From contig JAJGOT010000090.1 of the NCBI GenBank assembly GCA_022457155.1, positions 1,485,001-1,549,000 on the forward strand: DNA of 64,000 nucleotides, written 5' to 3'. Below, in pieces: positions 46,120 to 58,950 of this stretch (position 1 is its first letter; each line of letters begins with the position of its first letter). This DNA comes from Cladopsammia gracilis. Its lineage: Eukaryota; Cnidaria; Anthozoa; Scleractinia; Dendrophylliidae. The translations under genes were made by a program, and so were the position numbers. The notes beneath the pieces were generated by a model. That model had not been told where the DNA came from. It did no database searches and saw nothing but the letters and a program-made list of their open reading frames with translations.

Positions 46120-47920
46120 TCTTCTCAACTTGAAGATATCGTGGGTGACGGCGGAGCACCGCCTTTCTGATCTTGTGTCAGCCAACTAAAATCAAGATGG
46201 GATGATATACCCTTCTCGCAGCGTCTGGAGAAGGGGGGGGGGGGGGGGGGGGGGGGGAGAGATCTGGATCCCGAATCCCGGCTATTTTTTCGTAAATTTC
46301 CGAATCACATAGCTTGTTTTTGTCATTTTCCTAATCACGTACTCTGGGAAAGTGTTTAAAGTGTTAATGGTTAACTATTGTAGTCAGGAAATTATAGAAA
46401 TACCACAGAATTGAAAGCTCTTCAAGTAAAAAAACTCTGGACATTCGCATAGACATTCACGGTTTATATTTTATTACCGCTATAAAAGTCAAACCAGAAT
46501 TCGGTCTATCCGTCGTTTTTCCCAACCAGTGAGACCTATAAAACACGACAAAAATGTGAGCGTGAATTGATACAGAATAAAATATTTCATTTTCACGGAA
46601 TTTTGTGGATGGAAATCACGAATCACGGCCACAGATAAAGCAAATCCCGCGTCGATATAGTATTCCCGAATCACGGCTGGATTATTTTGTATTCCTGAAT
46701 CGGCTAAATCCGGATCACGCAGAACCCTTTCCAGACCTCGTTCTCGTCCTTCATGTTTTGGACGAGAAGCGCTTAATGTCGTAGTCGCGGATGCAGGTAA
46801 AAGTCGTGGGTAGCAACAAATTACCAAAAATAACAACACAATACCAAAAATAAATAAATAAATAAATAAACAACGAATTTATATGTCTCACAAAGTAGGT
46901 TTATAAGTTTGGCGTCCGCGGATATGATCATACTGTAATACCGCGGGCTCTCGCGTGGCGGACTGACTCAAAGACCCTTATCTTGCACTAAAACAAAACG
47001 TTTTGCACGTCTAGCCTTGCAGCGAAAAACTTGAGGACGAGTTTAGACTCTGGTACTCAACATGGCCGCCGCGTGAAAAAGGTCTATTTTAAAATATGGA
47101 TTAAATTGGCTTTTCAAAACATGAACTGGATTTGTAAAATCGCAATCCTATAAATAGCCTCTTCTGTGTCTTCAACCTGTTACTTGAACCACCGTTTTTA
47201 ACAACATCCGCATAACTAGGCCCTGGCTCAGGTACAAAAAAGGATCGAATGAAATGAAACCAGAAAATGTTCTTCGTACTGTCACTCCGTGAAAAATCAA
47301 AACTATAAATGCAAGTTTAACACATGTGCACGCTTACTATTACTGTGGCACCCTCTTTCTCTTTTGACCTCGGCGCTGATCAAGCCAATACCCTGGGGTG
47401 TCTGTAAAACCAGGAATCGACCCGGAACACCCCGGAACAGCCCGGAATAGCCCGGAACCTACCCGGAACACCCCGGAACACCCCCGGAATACCCCCGGAA
47501 CACCGTCGGAACCTCACTGGAACACCCTGGAACAGACTACAAATGAAAATAAATCCAAAGCTCCTTTGAAAAAGATTCTGCACACCAATGGACCCTCCCC
47601 TCCCCTAGGCGTTTTGCTCCACGGACCTCCCGAACCCACTGCGTCCAATAAAGGAACGGGCCATTTAATATATATTTTTTTTTTTTGGGGGGGGGGGGGG
47701 GGGGGCAATTTCTTCTGAGTATAATTTTTTTTACACATTGTCAAACTTATGATGAACCAGACACTAAGTGTCACAGCATGATTTGTCACAATATCAAACA
47801 AAACACGGTTTGCAGCCATCTTGAATTTCAGTCAGAGTTTTCTGAGCGAAATGTTTATCGCAAGCGGACAGCTTTACTTACAGCCGCCTTCACAAAACTC
47901 TTGTGATATCATGCTTTTAA
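46120..47920. other. No gene seen; G-runs and CCCGGAACA repeats
   Basis: G runs at 46237-46257 and 47686-47704. An array of CCCGGAACAC/CCCGGAATAG words runs from 47418 to 47530 with open frames but no recognisable protein. Confidence 0.5.
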
Positions 47921-47924
47921 GATT

Positions 47925-48067
47925 CCCTATTTTAGAGATTCCCCATTTTAGAGATTCCCTATTTTAGAGATTCCCCATATTAGAGATTCCCCATTTTAGA
48001 GATTCCCTATTTCAGAGATTCCCCGTTCCCCGTTTCCCGTTCCCCGTTCCCTATTTTAGAACTAGCC

Positions 48068-48144
<77 letters not shown>

Positions 48145-48680
48145 TTTATTGTTTATATAGCGCAAAATACATTTGTATATGATCTAATGCGCTTTACATG
48201 ATCATAAAAAAAAGATTCTATTCTAACTAATATATACTAATATATACTATAAGCCATGTAAAATGTGCGTTCGCCATGCAAAATGTAAGCGGCTTTCGAA
48301 TTCGCCGAAAGCTTCCCGACTCGGAAACTCGTCACTAGGGCTCCTCGGCTGTCCTTCTGGGCACAACCTTTCGCCATGTAAAATGTGCGTTCGCCATGCA
48401 AATGTAAGCGGCTTTCGAACTCGCCATGTAAAATGTGCAGACTTTAATTTGCCATGCAAAATGTAAGTGGTTGTTAATTCGCCATGTAAAATGCAAGACA
48501 CACTTTAATTCGCCATGTAAAATGCAAGACACTTTAATTCGCCATGTAAAATGCAAGACACACTTCAATTCGCCATGTAAAATGCAAGACACACTTCAAT
48601 TCGCCATGTAAAATGCAAGACACACTTTAATTCGCCATGTAAAATGCAAGTATTAATTTTGACCCCAAAAAAGCGCCATA
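47925..48680. repeat. Minisatellite arm B, inverted counterpart of 45355-45790
   Basis: ATTTTAGAGATTCCCC units (47930-48060), a (TAA)n run (48069-48143) with a retroposon-like CTTTATTGTTTATATAGCGC end, then GCCATGTAAAATGCAAGACA units (48255-48655), and finally TTTGACCCCAAAAAAGCGCC. Same two arrays as arm A, in reverse. Confidence 0.85.
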
Positions 48681-49594
48681 TGGGCGTGGCACAAGCTTTA
48701 TTTGACCCCTAAAAGAAACCATTCTAAAAAGGACAGACAAACAAGAATTTTAGTGACTTTAATGACGGTAAAGACTTTGTCATCGAATGCTTTCATCTAT
48801 TAATTGATTTTTAATAAAAGCATTGTCATAAAACTAAAAGATCAGCCTTGATCACTAAAAATATCGGCCTTCCTTCCTGAACACCCTAAGTGAATCTAAA
48901 ATCCGTAATTTACACGTCTAAACGAGACGACATGCATCCTCGTGCCTCTCTTGGCCGAGTGTTCATAGGGCGGTTTCATACGACCGTAGTTTAAAATAAC
49001 CAAAATAACGACATTTGAGCGTCACAAGAAACGCGAAGAACATTTGCAATGAACCAATCGGAAGTTGAAGCGAAACACGTAAGCGGTGTCCAGCTTGAGA
49101 AAACACATAACAGTAGCGCCAAATAGTTACTCTATTTCCGACAAACGGGGAAAAAACTCGCGCGCGAAACCCAAGGCAATGGCTTGAGGTAAATAGCAAG
49201 TAATAGATAAAAAAAAAACAAAAAAAAAAACAGCAGAACAGTATGGATATTTGCAATCGCAAGGCGCAGGCGATCCATTGTAAATACACAGTTCTGCTGC
49301 GAATATTTTATATGCCTTGATAGAAGAACAATATAGCGAATGCTTATAAGCATGATACTATACATGAAAAAATTACTCAATTCTGATTGGCTAAGAGCAA
49401 TGCAGTTCAAGTGCAAAACGTGTAACACCAGTGCAAATTACAAATAAATAAAAAATTGATGCAAAAATGTTTTACAAAAAAAATCGCAAAAAAAATAAAA
49501 TAAAAAAGCTTGCAAAAAAAAATTTTGCAGAAAAAAAAATTGATGCAAATTTTTTCATGTATAATTATTAATAGCCTTAAAGTACATACAACAT

Positions 49595-50227
49595 GTTCTC
49601 CTCTCTGAATTTACCATTATCGTTAAGTTTTAAATTGCTTTGAATTTACCATTATAGTTAAAAAGAACACTGTTTCCCAGGACATTTCAGAAAAGAAGAA
49701 ATAAGAAAAAACCGTGTTATTTGGACTGGATTCGAACCCGGAACTACCGTTACTAGGAACGTCTTCTAACCACAAGACCATGGGAAATTATATCTGCCAG
49801 ATATTTATTTGAGTCTTGCATAGAATATCATTGATCTACAGTGATTAGGCCTAAGCGCTGATTTCAAATGGTTAGCTTTTTGTTGAGGTTTGGTGATCAA
49901 GCTTTTCCATTTACTTTCTAAAATTATTTTCAAGCGAGTGATTTTATAGGCTTACTACAGGGTGTAGAAGAAGCGCATGAATTTTATTATGTTAAAAAAT
50001 TGAGGGTTGCTCAACCAGCAGCGTGGTGGTCTAGTGGTTAGAAGAGAGGATAAGTCAGCGAAGGGTCGTAGGTTCGAGTCCTGTCCGAACACTAAGGATT
50101 GTTCTTTTTCAACAAAAATGCTGATTTCCCAGAATTCCTTTCAGACTGTCAGTGTTCTAAATTAACTTTTATCGTCAATTCAGAGCAATTTGAGACTTAA
50201 CGATAATGGTAAATTCAGAGAGGAGAA
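49595..50227. mobile_element. TIR element enclosing two opposed tRNA-like sequences
   Basis: GTTCTCCTCTCTGAATTTAC at 49595 continues about 45 bases and is mirrored at 50184-50227; weaker inverted similarity extends some 50 bases further in. Inside lie tRNA-like heads at about 49725-49790 (minus, B box GGTTCGAATCC) and 50025-50092 (plus, A box GGTCTAGTGGTTAGAA, B box GGTTCGAGTCC). Confidence 0.65.
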
Positions 50228-50229
50228 CG

Positions 50230-51110
50230 GGTTGGGTTGTAGGAGACGCTGCCGTGACACTTAAGGTCGCGAGGGATACCTGGCCATGAATAAATTCATA
50301 AGGCAAAATTTTGGCAGGGGTGCCACTTTGAAAAACGTTATATCGTGAAGGTTTGAAAGCCGATTTCTTTAAAATTTAACAGAGATATTGGCGAATAATG
50401 GAAGTGCGCAAGGATTGTTTTTTATTGAAGGGATCGGGCTTTGCGGAAATGCTGTAAGCCACTAAAGTTATGTTTTCTTAAAACGTGGTTTTGTGTCCAA
50501 GTTTGCTCCTCGAGAAGAACACAAAGGAAGTTGATTTCCCCACTCACTGATCCGTCAAAGCGTCTATTGTGTCATATCTGACTCCGATTTTTTGATTTCA
50601 ACTTTAATTAAAAGTTATTAGCTTTTACAGGAGAAAAAATGTCCATGTTAGAATATGAAGCCTCATATCTTCCCTTTGAAAGCCTATTTAAAAATTTTGA
50701 GTCAGATATGACAATCTACAATACACTTAGTTTACCTCCTTGCAGTGTCAACTCATGAAATTCTCTACCCGCGCTAAATTCTTGGACACAAAATTCCTTG
50801 TTTTTACGCTTCCGAAGGCTTCCCGAGCAAACACGAATGCAAAAATATATAATTTATGGTAATTTTGCTAATTTTAATCCACGGGCTATTGTCAACACTT
50901 CATGCAGAAAGAACAATGCGGTGCAAAATTAATAGTGTTTTAATATTACCAGACAGCGCTTTGCACGTGCAATTATTGATGCAGAAACATCACAGAGCCT
51001 GTTCGTGAATATTTCGCGCATTTTCGGTATCAGCCGTCGCACTTCGTGCATACTCTTTTCATAAATGCATACTGATGAGCGAAACCTGTCCCCCGCGACC
51101 TTAAGTAACG
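50230..51110. other. No gene identified
   Basis: The edges carry GTCGCGAGGG and CGCGACCTTAAGT, hinting at inverted ends. A minus-strand frame (50929-51144) gives 71 residues without a known domain. Confidence 0.35.
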
Positions 51111-51847
51111 ATGTTTTGCGGGAAGTGCAGGCGGTGTTGGACACGCTTCGCGCTGCATGCTGGGAGAAATTTAATCTTTACGTTATTTGCATCTTGACGC
51201 CAACCAGTCAACATCTCTGCTCTCCGTGATTCAAAGACGATTAGAGGTAGATTTCTTCGCTTTCTTGGAGAAATTACTGCGCTTCTTCGTTTTATATCTT
51301 TCTCCAACCTACTGGCTATTGTAAATGTGCATTATGGATGCTTAGAACAGCTATAAAGGACCGAATTTAGTGATGAAAGTCCCGATCGCAACGTGCGATC
51401 GCCGGCGCTCTCGCGCTCTAAAAAGAAAGATCGCTTGATCCGCCTAATCGCAGGTTAATCGTAACGAGAAAGGCGACATTACCGTCCGTCAGTCGATCTT
51501 TTGCCGAAGTTTACAACCGTCACGTATTTCTCGTCTTTGTTTAGTGAATTCGTGCAAGGAATTTAAAAACTGGCGTGAATCTGAAGAATCGTTTGCTCTT
51601 GTTTAAACGAGGATGTTTCAGAAGCGCCAAGGCAAGAATCAAAGGCTCCTTAGAGCCAACCCGTGAATTTGAAATGCTAACGCATAACGCAATATTGCGG
51701 TAAGCTTATGTTTTCACTGTCACGGTTCAATATATATATTTTTTTAAATTAAACGTAAGGATTTTTGACAAACGCAAAAAATAAAAATACGGTACATCAC
51801 TTTCATAATGTTCAGTCCGAAGAAGAAAGGAAAAAAAAAGAAAAAAA

Positions 51848-51921
51848 AAAGGCCCGAGCGAGATTCGAACCTGGGCCTTTTGGTTATAAGTCCGCGCTTC
51901 ACACCACTCGACCACCGCGAC
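51848..51921 (-). mobile_element. tRNA-like sequence, probable SINE head
   Basis: Minus strand: A box TGGTCGAGTGGTGTGAAG, B box GGTTCGAATCTC and a TAT anticodon position. The acceptor ends (GTTGTCGC and CTCGGGCC) do not pair. Confidence 0.55.
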
Positions 51922-52299
51922 AACTGACTTCAAATGGGATAAATTTTATTACTTGAAGATAGATAACCATCAAAACGCGTGTATCGGTTTAAAATTCCTT
52001 TTAGATCGATTTTAACGTTGCATTAAAGACTCCAAATGCGAAACATCTTTAAGCTTATTGTTATTTATATTCGCTTACACCAATTTAGTTATTGTTATCG
52101 CTGGATTCACGCTGTTCTTGTTACAAAACGCATTCGTAACAAAGCATTACGTCACTAAGTTTACAGCTGATGGAAGGAGTGAGCGAGTGAGTGACTCATT
52201 TGCATATCTGTCGCCGTTACCGATAACCCGTTCATTACGCATGCGCTTATATTCACGGGTTAAAAATGAACTGCTGGTTTTGCAGAAGTTTATTCTTTA

Positions 52300-53030
52300 G
52301 GGCAGAGTGTAATGAATTCCTTGCGAGCCGTTTATACATACGAATTACAGCAGCTTACTGCCACTGGTAATTTCTAAAAAAATTTGGAAATAAAATGCTC
52401 TACTAATGCACCACTGAAAGTCCATCTTGCAAAATTACTGTATGGTTGGCATTTTTGAAAAGCTGGAAAGCCTTTACTTTATTATTTAGGGAACTGTATG
52501 TTGCTGCTACAACAAATTTAATTGTTTGTGTCAGCATTATTGTATGCTATTTTTCTATAAAATAATGTATTTTTTGGCCAATCAGTTGTACATTCCATAA
52601 ATTAACTTTTATTTCTTTATTATGAAATTGATTCTGCCAAACTGACCAGCCTCCTGCATAGGTGCATCTTGGGATAGAGAGAAAGACCAAAACAATCAAG
52701 ACTTTTACTTGGTTGCACCTTTCATTTGCAACACAAAATGAGCAAATAGAACATGACATCACATATTACCCGGTATCTTCCATTGTGGCAGACACCAATA
52801 ATGACTCAATACCTGCATTCACCCTCTTCTTTCCTGGCAAAGATCTTCATGCATGTACAGTGAAAATGGAACTGAAAAAACTTGCCAACTAAATAATTCA
52901 ACTACAAAAAATGTCAATTAAAATTTTCAAGGAAGCTGAAATGAAAGTCTCCTGGATTCCATGACTGTATGTTTAAAACTGTTATAAAAACTAGTATGCC
53001 AGTGCTTCCTTTAAATCGACAGTGGTTGAA
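52300..53030. other. No gene identified
   Basis: A plus-strand frame at 52662-52892 has a modest, protein-like composition but no recognisable family and no supporting splice pattern. Confidence 0.35.
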
Positions 53031-53034
53031 TAAG

Positions 53035-53150
53035 TGGTTGATTTGGAGATAAACTAGAAAGAATTAGGAGATAAACTAGAAAGGGATAACCTCTTATCTC
53101 CTTTTCACTTTTTCAATGGAATTGTAAATAAAGTTATTATTATTATTAAT
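53035..53150 (+). mobile_element. LINE 3' end with (TTA)n tail
   Basis: GATAAACTAGAAAGGGATAACC, CTCCTTTTCAC and GTAAATAAAGTTATTATTATT match the end of the 29853-30190 element in the other orientation. Confidence 0.65.
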
Positions 53151-53558
53151 ATTTCATACAATAAGAGTATGATGGTGTTATAAGGAATGGCAAAACAATT
53201 CAAATTCCCCACATCTGTTGCCAGTTCCTCCTGCAAACCCCTCGGGCCTCACATTGATTTAGTGGTATGACATGTACAAAGCAAGTGACTCAGATACCAT
53301 CATTCTTTTATTATTCAAGTCCTCCTATGTTCAATAATTAAGTAAATTATGTTCAGTATGTTACTTAAATGCAACACTTTTTAAAAGTGCTACTTTCCAG
53401 TCTTATATTGCAAGTAATCTCCTATTTCCCATTTGTGGATAGTCAAGTGAGGTAAACATGTGAGTGTCTATACCGGAAAATTGTTTCAGGTAGCCAATGT
53501 TCTTGCACACTGGCTTGCATGTTTCCCTTGCTTGACTATTCCACCAAATAATCCAAAT

Positions 53559-53629
53559 AATAATAATAATAATAATATTAATAATAATAATAATAATATT
53601 AATAATAATAATAATAATAAATAATAAGA
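53559..53629. repeat. (AAT)n microsatellite
   Basis: Mostly AAT units with a few interruptions. Confidence 0.9.
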
Positions 53630-53839
53630 GACTCCCTTCTTTGTAGTCTATATGATTGAGTCTCTCCACTATACACTGCTTATAGTAGTTACATTTCTTG
53701 AAATATATATTCCTGAAAACAATTTGGGCCCAATAATTCAAAGTTTTCAAAGTTTCAATTATTATTGATGTAAAGCAGGTTTTTACAAACCAAAAAAACT
53801 TTAGCTTCTGGAATTTTATCAGTGTTGTGAACATAAGAA

Positions 53840-55040
53840 ATATTTTTTACATAAAACAAAATTTGGCACAGAATATTTTCAGGACCTTATGAGAAATGTA
53901 TTACAAGTTCTTTTCCAAACTGCAAATTTGAAATAGACCTCATGATTAAGGAGTCAGGGAATACCTGAAGGGCTCAGTGCAAAAAGGGGCCTACTGTATG
54001 ATTTTGTGCTAATGTTTAAAAGAAAATCCAACAAAACATTTTATTTTGAGGCCCTGGTCATGAATTTCCAGTTTTAAAAGCACTTGAAATGGCAAAAATG
54101 CTTGAACGCTATGTTAGAATCAAGCTCCTTCCTAGCATACCGGGATGTAATCTACCGGTAACCATAAAAATGTCAACAGGCATCCCCAGACCATTACCAA
54201 AACTCCCTCAGCAAATTACTAAAATACTGAACAAAATCATGCAACATCTCCAGATCATGACTCCTGTAAGAGATTCAGAGAGATCACAACTTAAAAATTT
54301 ATTATATATTTTTTTTCCCTGAATAAAGCTATGCAGGAAAAGAAAGTAGGAACATAATTTTCCATGGAGCTGACTCAGTAATCAAAACAATATATTTGTA
54401 CATGGGGGTGAAGAGCCTTCGGGCCGTTTAGAACCTGAAATACTTAGAAGAAAAAATATATGTATTTTAGATAAAAGGAATCGTAGTATTCTGAGTTCAA
54501 AAAAGTTTGTTCTTATCCCGATAAAGCAAGTTTGCGTGCATCAATCACGCCATCACCTCCCGCGAAATCTTGCAAGATAATACGTGACAAACGCGAAAAA
54601 AGCTACAACTTCAAGTCGATTTTTCACCACTAAAACGGCGGGGCCCCAGTGGGCCCCCCGACCTTTTCTCAAATTTTAACTATTAAACTTTAATTCTGTG
54701 CAAAAATAAATCCAAATACTGACCGAACGATGCAAAGAAAGGGCAAACTAAATACCCGTGTCACACATTAGTGGTAAACAAAGATTTTGAAGACAACATG
54801 GTTTTCATTGAACAAATTTGATACAAAATATGCTCACCTGAAGCTACAAGTTGGGTTATAGCTTGCCACGGTATTTCTCTTTCGGCCCTCCGAAAACGAT
54901 AAACTAAAACGTTCGATGAAACGAGAAATCAATCCAAGAACAGAGAGGAGACCTCAACACGAAATAGTGAAGACGGCCGCCATTAGTATCACTAAAGTGA
55001 CGCATGATTGGACGAATGAAGTCACGTGGACCGTGTCCAA
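53840..55040. other. No gene identified
   Basis: A 77-codon plus-strand frame (54089-54322) is unrecognised. TGATTGGACGAATG and GTCACGTGGACC stand at about 55000. Confidence 0.35.
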
Positions 55041-55046
55041 CACCGC

Positions 55047-55290
55047 CTGCGGGAAGTGAGAGTAGCCAGAAGTCACTAAACCGGAAGTGTTAAGATCAAA
55101 GCTATGAACCGGAAATGCACAATTTAAAATATGCGTGAATAAATTTGCATGCAAAATCGTGACACAAAAAATAAAAACCGAGGCCATTTTATAACTCATG
55201 CCGCTACGCGCATGAGTAATAGTAAAAATAATAACAAGAAAAACGGAGCCGAAACCTTACCTCATGCCGCTTAGCGCATGAGTAGTAAAT
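55047..55290. repeat. Inverted copy of the 39549-40892 unit
   Basis: GAAGTCACTAAACCGGAAGT, ATGCAAAATCGTGACACAAA and CGCATGAGTA ends match that unit in reverse. Confidence 0.75.
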
Positions 55291-55789
55291 GCTGCGTTTT
55301 CAATCACGTTATCAGCGGAGTCAAGTAAAAAGCTTCTTTAACAAGAGCACAAATTCGCATTATGAATGAAACAAAGTCAAAAGAACAGGTATATACACCT
55401 AATTCAATAAAGGTTGCTTTGGCAGTTGGTCATTGGTAATTGGGAATTGGCATTTGGCATACGGAACACAATGCAATGCTTCGCTTGAGTGACCGCCAAA
55501 CAATAGCTTCCCAATGCCCAATTACCAATCACCAAAGCAACCTTTATTGAATTAGGTATATACGATAGCTGTATTTAGATTTGAATATTAACGCAGCGTT
55601 GTGAATTCTCGGGTACCCGAGACCATATAAACAGGCCCTAAGAAATGGCTTATACAAACTCCCTATCCGCCTACAATACCAATATTTTATACGCTCACGA
55701 AAATACATAAACCTATACCGGCCGGTAGACCCATATCTCAGGTTGTGACGGCCCAACAGAGAGAATATCGTCGTTTGTGGATACAGTAC

Positions 55790-56335
55790 AGCCTATCGCG
55801 CGAACACAACTATCCTATATAAAAGATACTACTGAATTTATTAATTTCTTAGAAAAAACAAAGGTAGGCCAAGATACTATTAGCTTGAACACAAATTAGG
55901 CTTAATCCTTAACGAAAATTCGTTTCAATTCAATGGGGAGAACTTTCTCCAAACGCATGGAACCGCTATGGGAACGAACATGGCAATGTCTTTTGCCAAT
56001 ATTTTCATGGCGGAAATTGAAACGAAATTTGAAAATCCAAAAAGCGATACCAAGAGAATGGAAACGCTACATTGATGACGTTTTCGCTCTTTGGGATTGC
56101 CGGACAGAAAAAACGTAGAACGTTTTATTGACCAAGCTAAGAAATTCCACCCTACTACGTATCAAATTTACGGCCGAAATATCAGAGAACAAAATCACTT
56201 TCCTCGACCCCACAGTGTTTAAAGGGGAAAGATTCACAAAAGATTCCATCTTGGATATCAACACTCTCTACAAGCCGACCGAGACCTTTCAGTACACACA
56301 CTTCGCCTCGTGCCACCCACCAGGCGTAAAATAAA
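55790..56335 (+). pseudogene. Penelope-like reverse transcriptase, part 1
   Basis: 55925-56072 reads [19 protein letters not shown] then [15 protein letters not shown], the GTAMGT-A-ANIFM block of Penelope-like RT. After a frameshift comes [14 protein letters not shown] with the catalytic D-D, then further frames lead to CHPPGV at 56311-56328. A LINE interrupts there. At least two frameshifts: not functional. Confidence 0.85.
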
Positions 56336-56336
56336 A

Positions 56337-57285
56337 CATAACATAACATAACATGTTTTATTGGCATTCCCATATAACATCGATGGTATTGCAATAACAA
56401 TGATGAATATAATAGTTACTAATTACGGATTAACAAATCATCACGCCTCAAGGACGCTTCATGTATAAAATGGCTCATTTTTTTTTTACAAAATTAAGTC
56501 ACGGGATCTATGCTATTAAAGAAAAATACAATTAGGTCTTCGTCTGCTAAATTCTTAAAACTTGCACAATAAGTTTCTAATGTCGTAAAATAAGTTGTTT
56601 CGTAAATCAACATATGAGACGCAGTCGAAAAAGAAATGACAGTCATCTCTACATTTTTCGAATGGCAGCGTTCGCAGCTCCTTGGTTTGGTTTGTCTTTC
56701 TTTTTCAATTTGAAGGTTATATGGTTTCCAACTCTAAATTTGGCAAGAATTCTACTGTGTCTCATATTCTTGACCAGGTCATAACAAACAGAACTGTTGA
56801 TATTTCTCTGTATTCGAAGCCGGATACATATTGTTTTAATTAATGAGTTGGGATTTTTATTAAAAATAGAAAAACTAGTACTTGTGGTTTGATCATATTT
56901 TAACAATAGCGTATTTATTGAGTTCATGAAGCTTTGATCCTTTGATATGGCAAGATTTTCCGAGATATATAGGCATTGGTTAGCTATATCATCATCGGGC
57001 AAGGCTTTAAGGTGTAACCAAAAATGTAATATATTACGATAAATTCGCGATTTCAGAGATAATCTTCCTACTTCATTTCGTGCCGCCACATTGGGTGCCC
57101 GTTTGTTAAGTCCAAGATAATATTTGAAAAATTGTGAATAAAGTCGTTCAACTGGATCTTTTTCCCATTTATGAAGATTCATATTATCATAGGCTCCCAG
57201 ACTTCTGAATTATAAAGTAAGATAGATAACTATAGGTGAAAAAAGGCTATCGAATAATTTGTAAATAAATATGGGTTCATTAAAA
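56337..57285 (-). mobile_element. 5'-truncated LINE inserted into the Penelope-like element
   Basis: The minus-strand frame 57182-56649 (177 codons) shows WEKDPVERLYSQFFKYYLGL, KRAPNVAARNEVGRLSL and a long helical tail, as in the C-terminal part of non-LTR pol. The 3' end at about 56337 carries an (ATAAC)n tail. Similar GTAAA(A)TAAA stretches flank it, a probable target duplication. Confidence 0.85.
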
Positions 57286-57415
57286 GCAAAGCAGTAAGAT
57301 TGCTTAGAACTAACTCTTAAAAAAAAAATTTCAAGAGATCCTTTTAAAATTCAAACAACGCCTCAAATCACGGGGTTACCCAGAAAACATCATAGAAAGG
57401 TCTCTGTCAGAATGG
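57286..57415 (+). pseudogene. Penelope-like RT, part 2
   Basis: Resumes with GFIKSKAVRLLRTNS, then (shifted) FKQRLKSRGYPENIIERSLS. This is the direct continuation of the CHPPGV end at 56328, confirming that the LINE split one element. Confidence 0.8.
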
Positions 57416-57748
57416 TCTATCGGAAATGATGCGTCTCGGAAAATATTTACCTAGTCTCGAATTCTGGGCATTTAAAATTGGAGTCTCGGAATCTCGGGCT
57501 CGCTATAATTTTCGAAGTCTCGAATTTTGATAATTGGATCTCGGAGTCTCGTAAATTTTTCTCGTAAATTTCAGCTTAAGTCGCGTTTTAAGCTGTTTTA
57601 GTACTATCGGCCCGACATTTTCCAGCAATTGGAGTCTCGGGCTCGGATTTTTTAGAGGTAAAGTCTCGGGCTCGGATTTGATAGAAACGTTTAAGTCTCT
57701 AAGGGTCTCGCAGTCTCGCAAAGTCTCGAATTTACCATTCTATACCCC
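57411..57748. mobile_element. GAGACT-rich MITE, copy 2, inside the Penelope-like element
   Basis: Reverse-orientation match to 2552-2933, ending in TTTACCATTCTATACCCC. It separates Penelope-like parts 2 and 3. Confidence 0.75.
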
Positions 57749-57749
57749 T

Positions 57750-57965
57750 TGTCTTGCCTTTAGGCAATCGGCACTTACACAAAAGATAAGAGGATACTGC
57801 CTTTTGTCACAACGTACCATCCGGCAGTTAAAAATTTAAAACAAATACTGATGGAATGTTGGAGCTTTATACAAAATCAGCTTTTGGTGAAAACAATTTT
57901 TGAAAAACCTTCAATAATCTCCTATAAAAAGAGAAAATCGCTCAAAGACACGCTCGTTTAATAGA
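57750..57965 (+). pseudogene. Penelope-like RT, part 3
   Basis: RQSALTQKIRG, then (shifted) ILPFVTTYHPAVKNLKQILM and KRKSLKDTLV, the conserved linker before the GIY-YIG domain. The endonuclease is not present downstream. Confidence 0.8.
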
Positions 57966-58010
57966 GCAAAAATGTAATTTGAAGGGGACTATGCGACGCG
58001 ACCTAAAAAG

Positions 58011-58256
58011 CCACATGGGGAGTCTGTGCAGGTCTGTCATTACCTTTATATCATGTTAACATGTCAAGGAAAAGCCACATGGGGAGTCCGTGCAGGTCTG
58101 TCATTACCTTTTTATCATGTTAACATGTCAAGGAAAAGCCACATGGGGAGTCCGTGCAGGTCTGTCATTACCTTTTTATCATGTTAACATGTCAAGGAAA
58201 AGCCACATGGGGAGTCCGTGCAGGTCTGTCATTACCTTTTTATCATGTTAACATGC
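58011..58256. repeat. 64-bp tandem repeat, four copies
   Basis: CCACATGGGGAGTCYGTGCA starts units at 58011, 58075, 58139 and 58203. Each holds ATCATGTTAACATG. Confidence 0.95.
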
Positions 58257-58452
58257 AAGGTCAAGGAATTATTGAATTTTTGTTAAAATACGGCCAAATA
58301 AATTGCTCTCTCTTGTAACGTTGTCTAAAGTCTTAGTTAACTAAATCAAGCTACGAATATATGGCTTTGTCAGGCCACATACGTGCGCTCGCTGTAAGCG
58401 CTTTCAAAAAATATGCTACTCGACTCTCATGTCGAATAAAGTCTATTAATAG

Positions 58453-58718
58453 TACCGTATTTTCTCGATTAAACGCCGGCCCCGAATTGAAACGCCGGGT
58501 ATAATAGAGGAAGTTGTAAGTAAGCCCCTCAAACGTTTACTTGTGGTATCATAAACTTAAGATTTAAGAGCAAGGTACACGGCTGCCAAGAAAAACGAAT
58601 AATAACCCTTTCTTAAAAAATGACGGGCGAGAAAAAACTGTTGATTCAAAGAAACGCCGGGTCCACTAGGCCAAGTTTGAAATAAACGCCGGGGGCGTTT
58701 AATTGAGAAAATACGGTA
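58453..58718. mobile_element. MITE, TACCGTATTTTCTCGATTAA ends, TA duplication
   Basis: TACCGTATTTTCTCGATTAA is mirrored at 58699-58718; the arms go on to AACGCC. Block B reads AATAGTATCTAAC at the matching place, the uninterrupted site, so TA was duplicated on insertion. Confidence 0.9.
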
Positions 58719-58950
58719 TCTAACAAAAACCAAAAATGCAAGAAAAATGCACCCATGGATTGACATAAAAATGCAGGTTACACCCCAATGTACTAAAAAA
58801 AAAAACTTTGAATGCAGAGGTCCACACGACGCGCGCAGAAATTAAACTTGCTGGTAGTTGCCAGATCTTCCTTGTGAAAGATCTTGTTTGTGAAAATACA
58901 AAACTGAATGCAAGGCTGGCACTACGGCCAAAGAAAAAAGATTTATTAAA

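Noticed and set aside
47398..47718. 106-codon proline-rich frame
   Set aside because: Arises from the CCCGGAACA repeat and a G-run; no protein evidence.
51848..51921. tRNA-Ile (TAT) gene
   Set aside because: Acceptor ends do not pair and the anticodon arm is poor; tRNA-derived repeat more likely.
56649..57182. Host gene on the minus strand
   Set aside because: Motifs and a tail of (ATAAC)n show it is the C-terminal part of a LINE.
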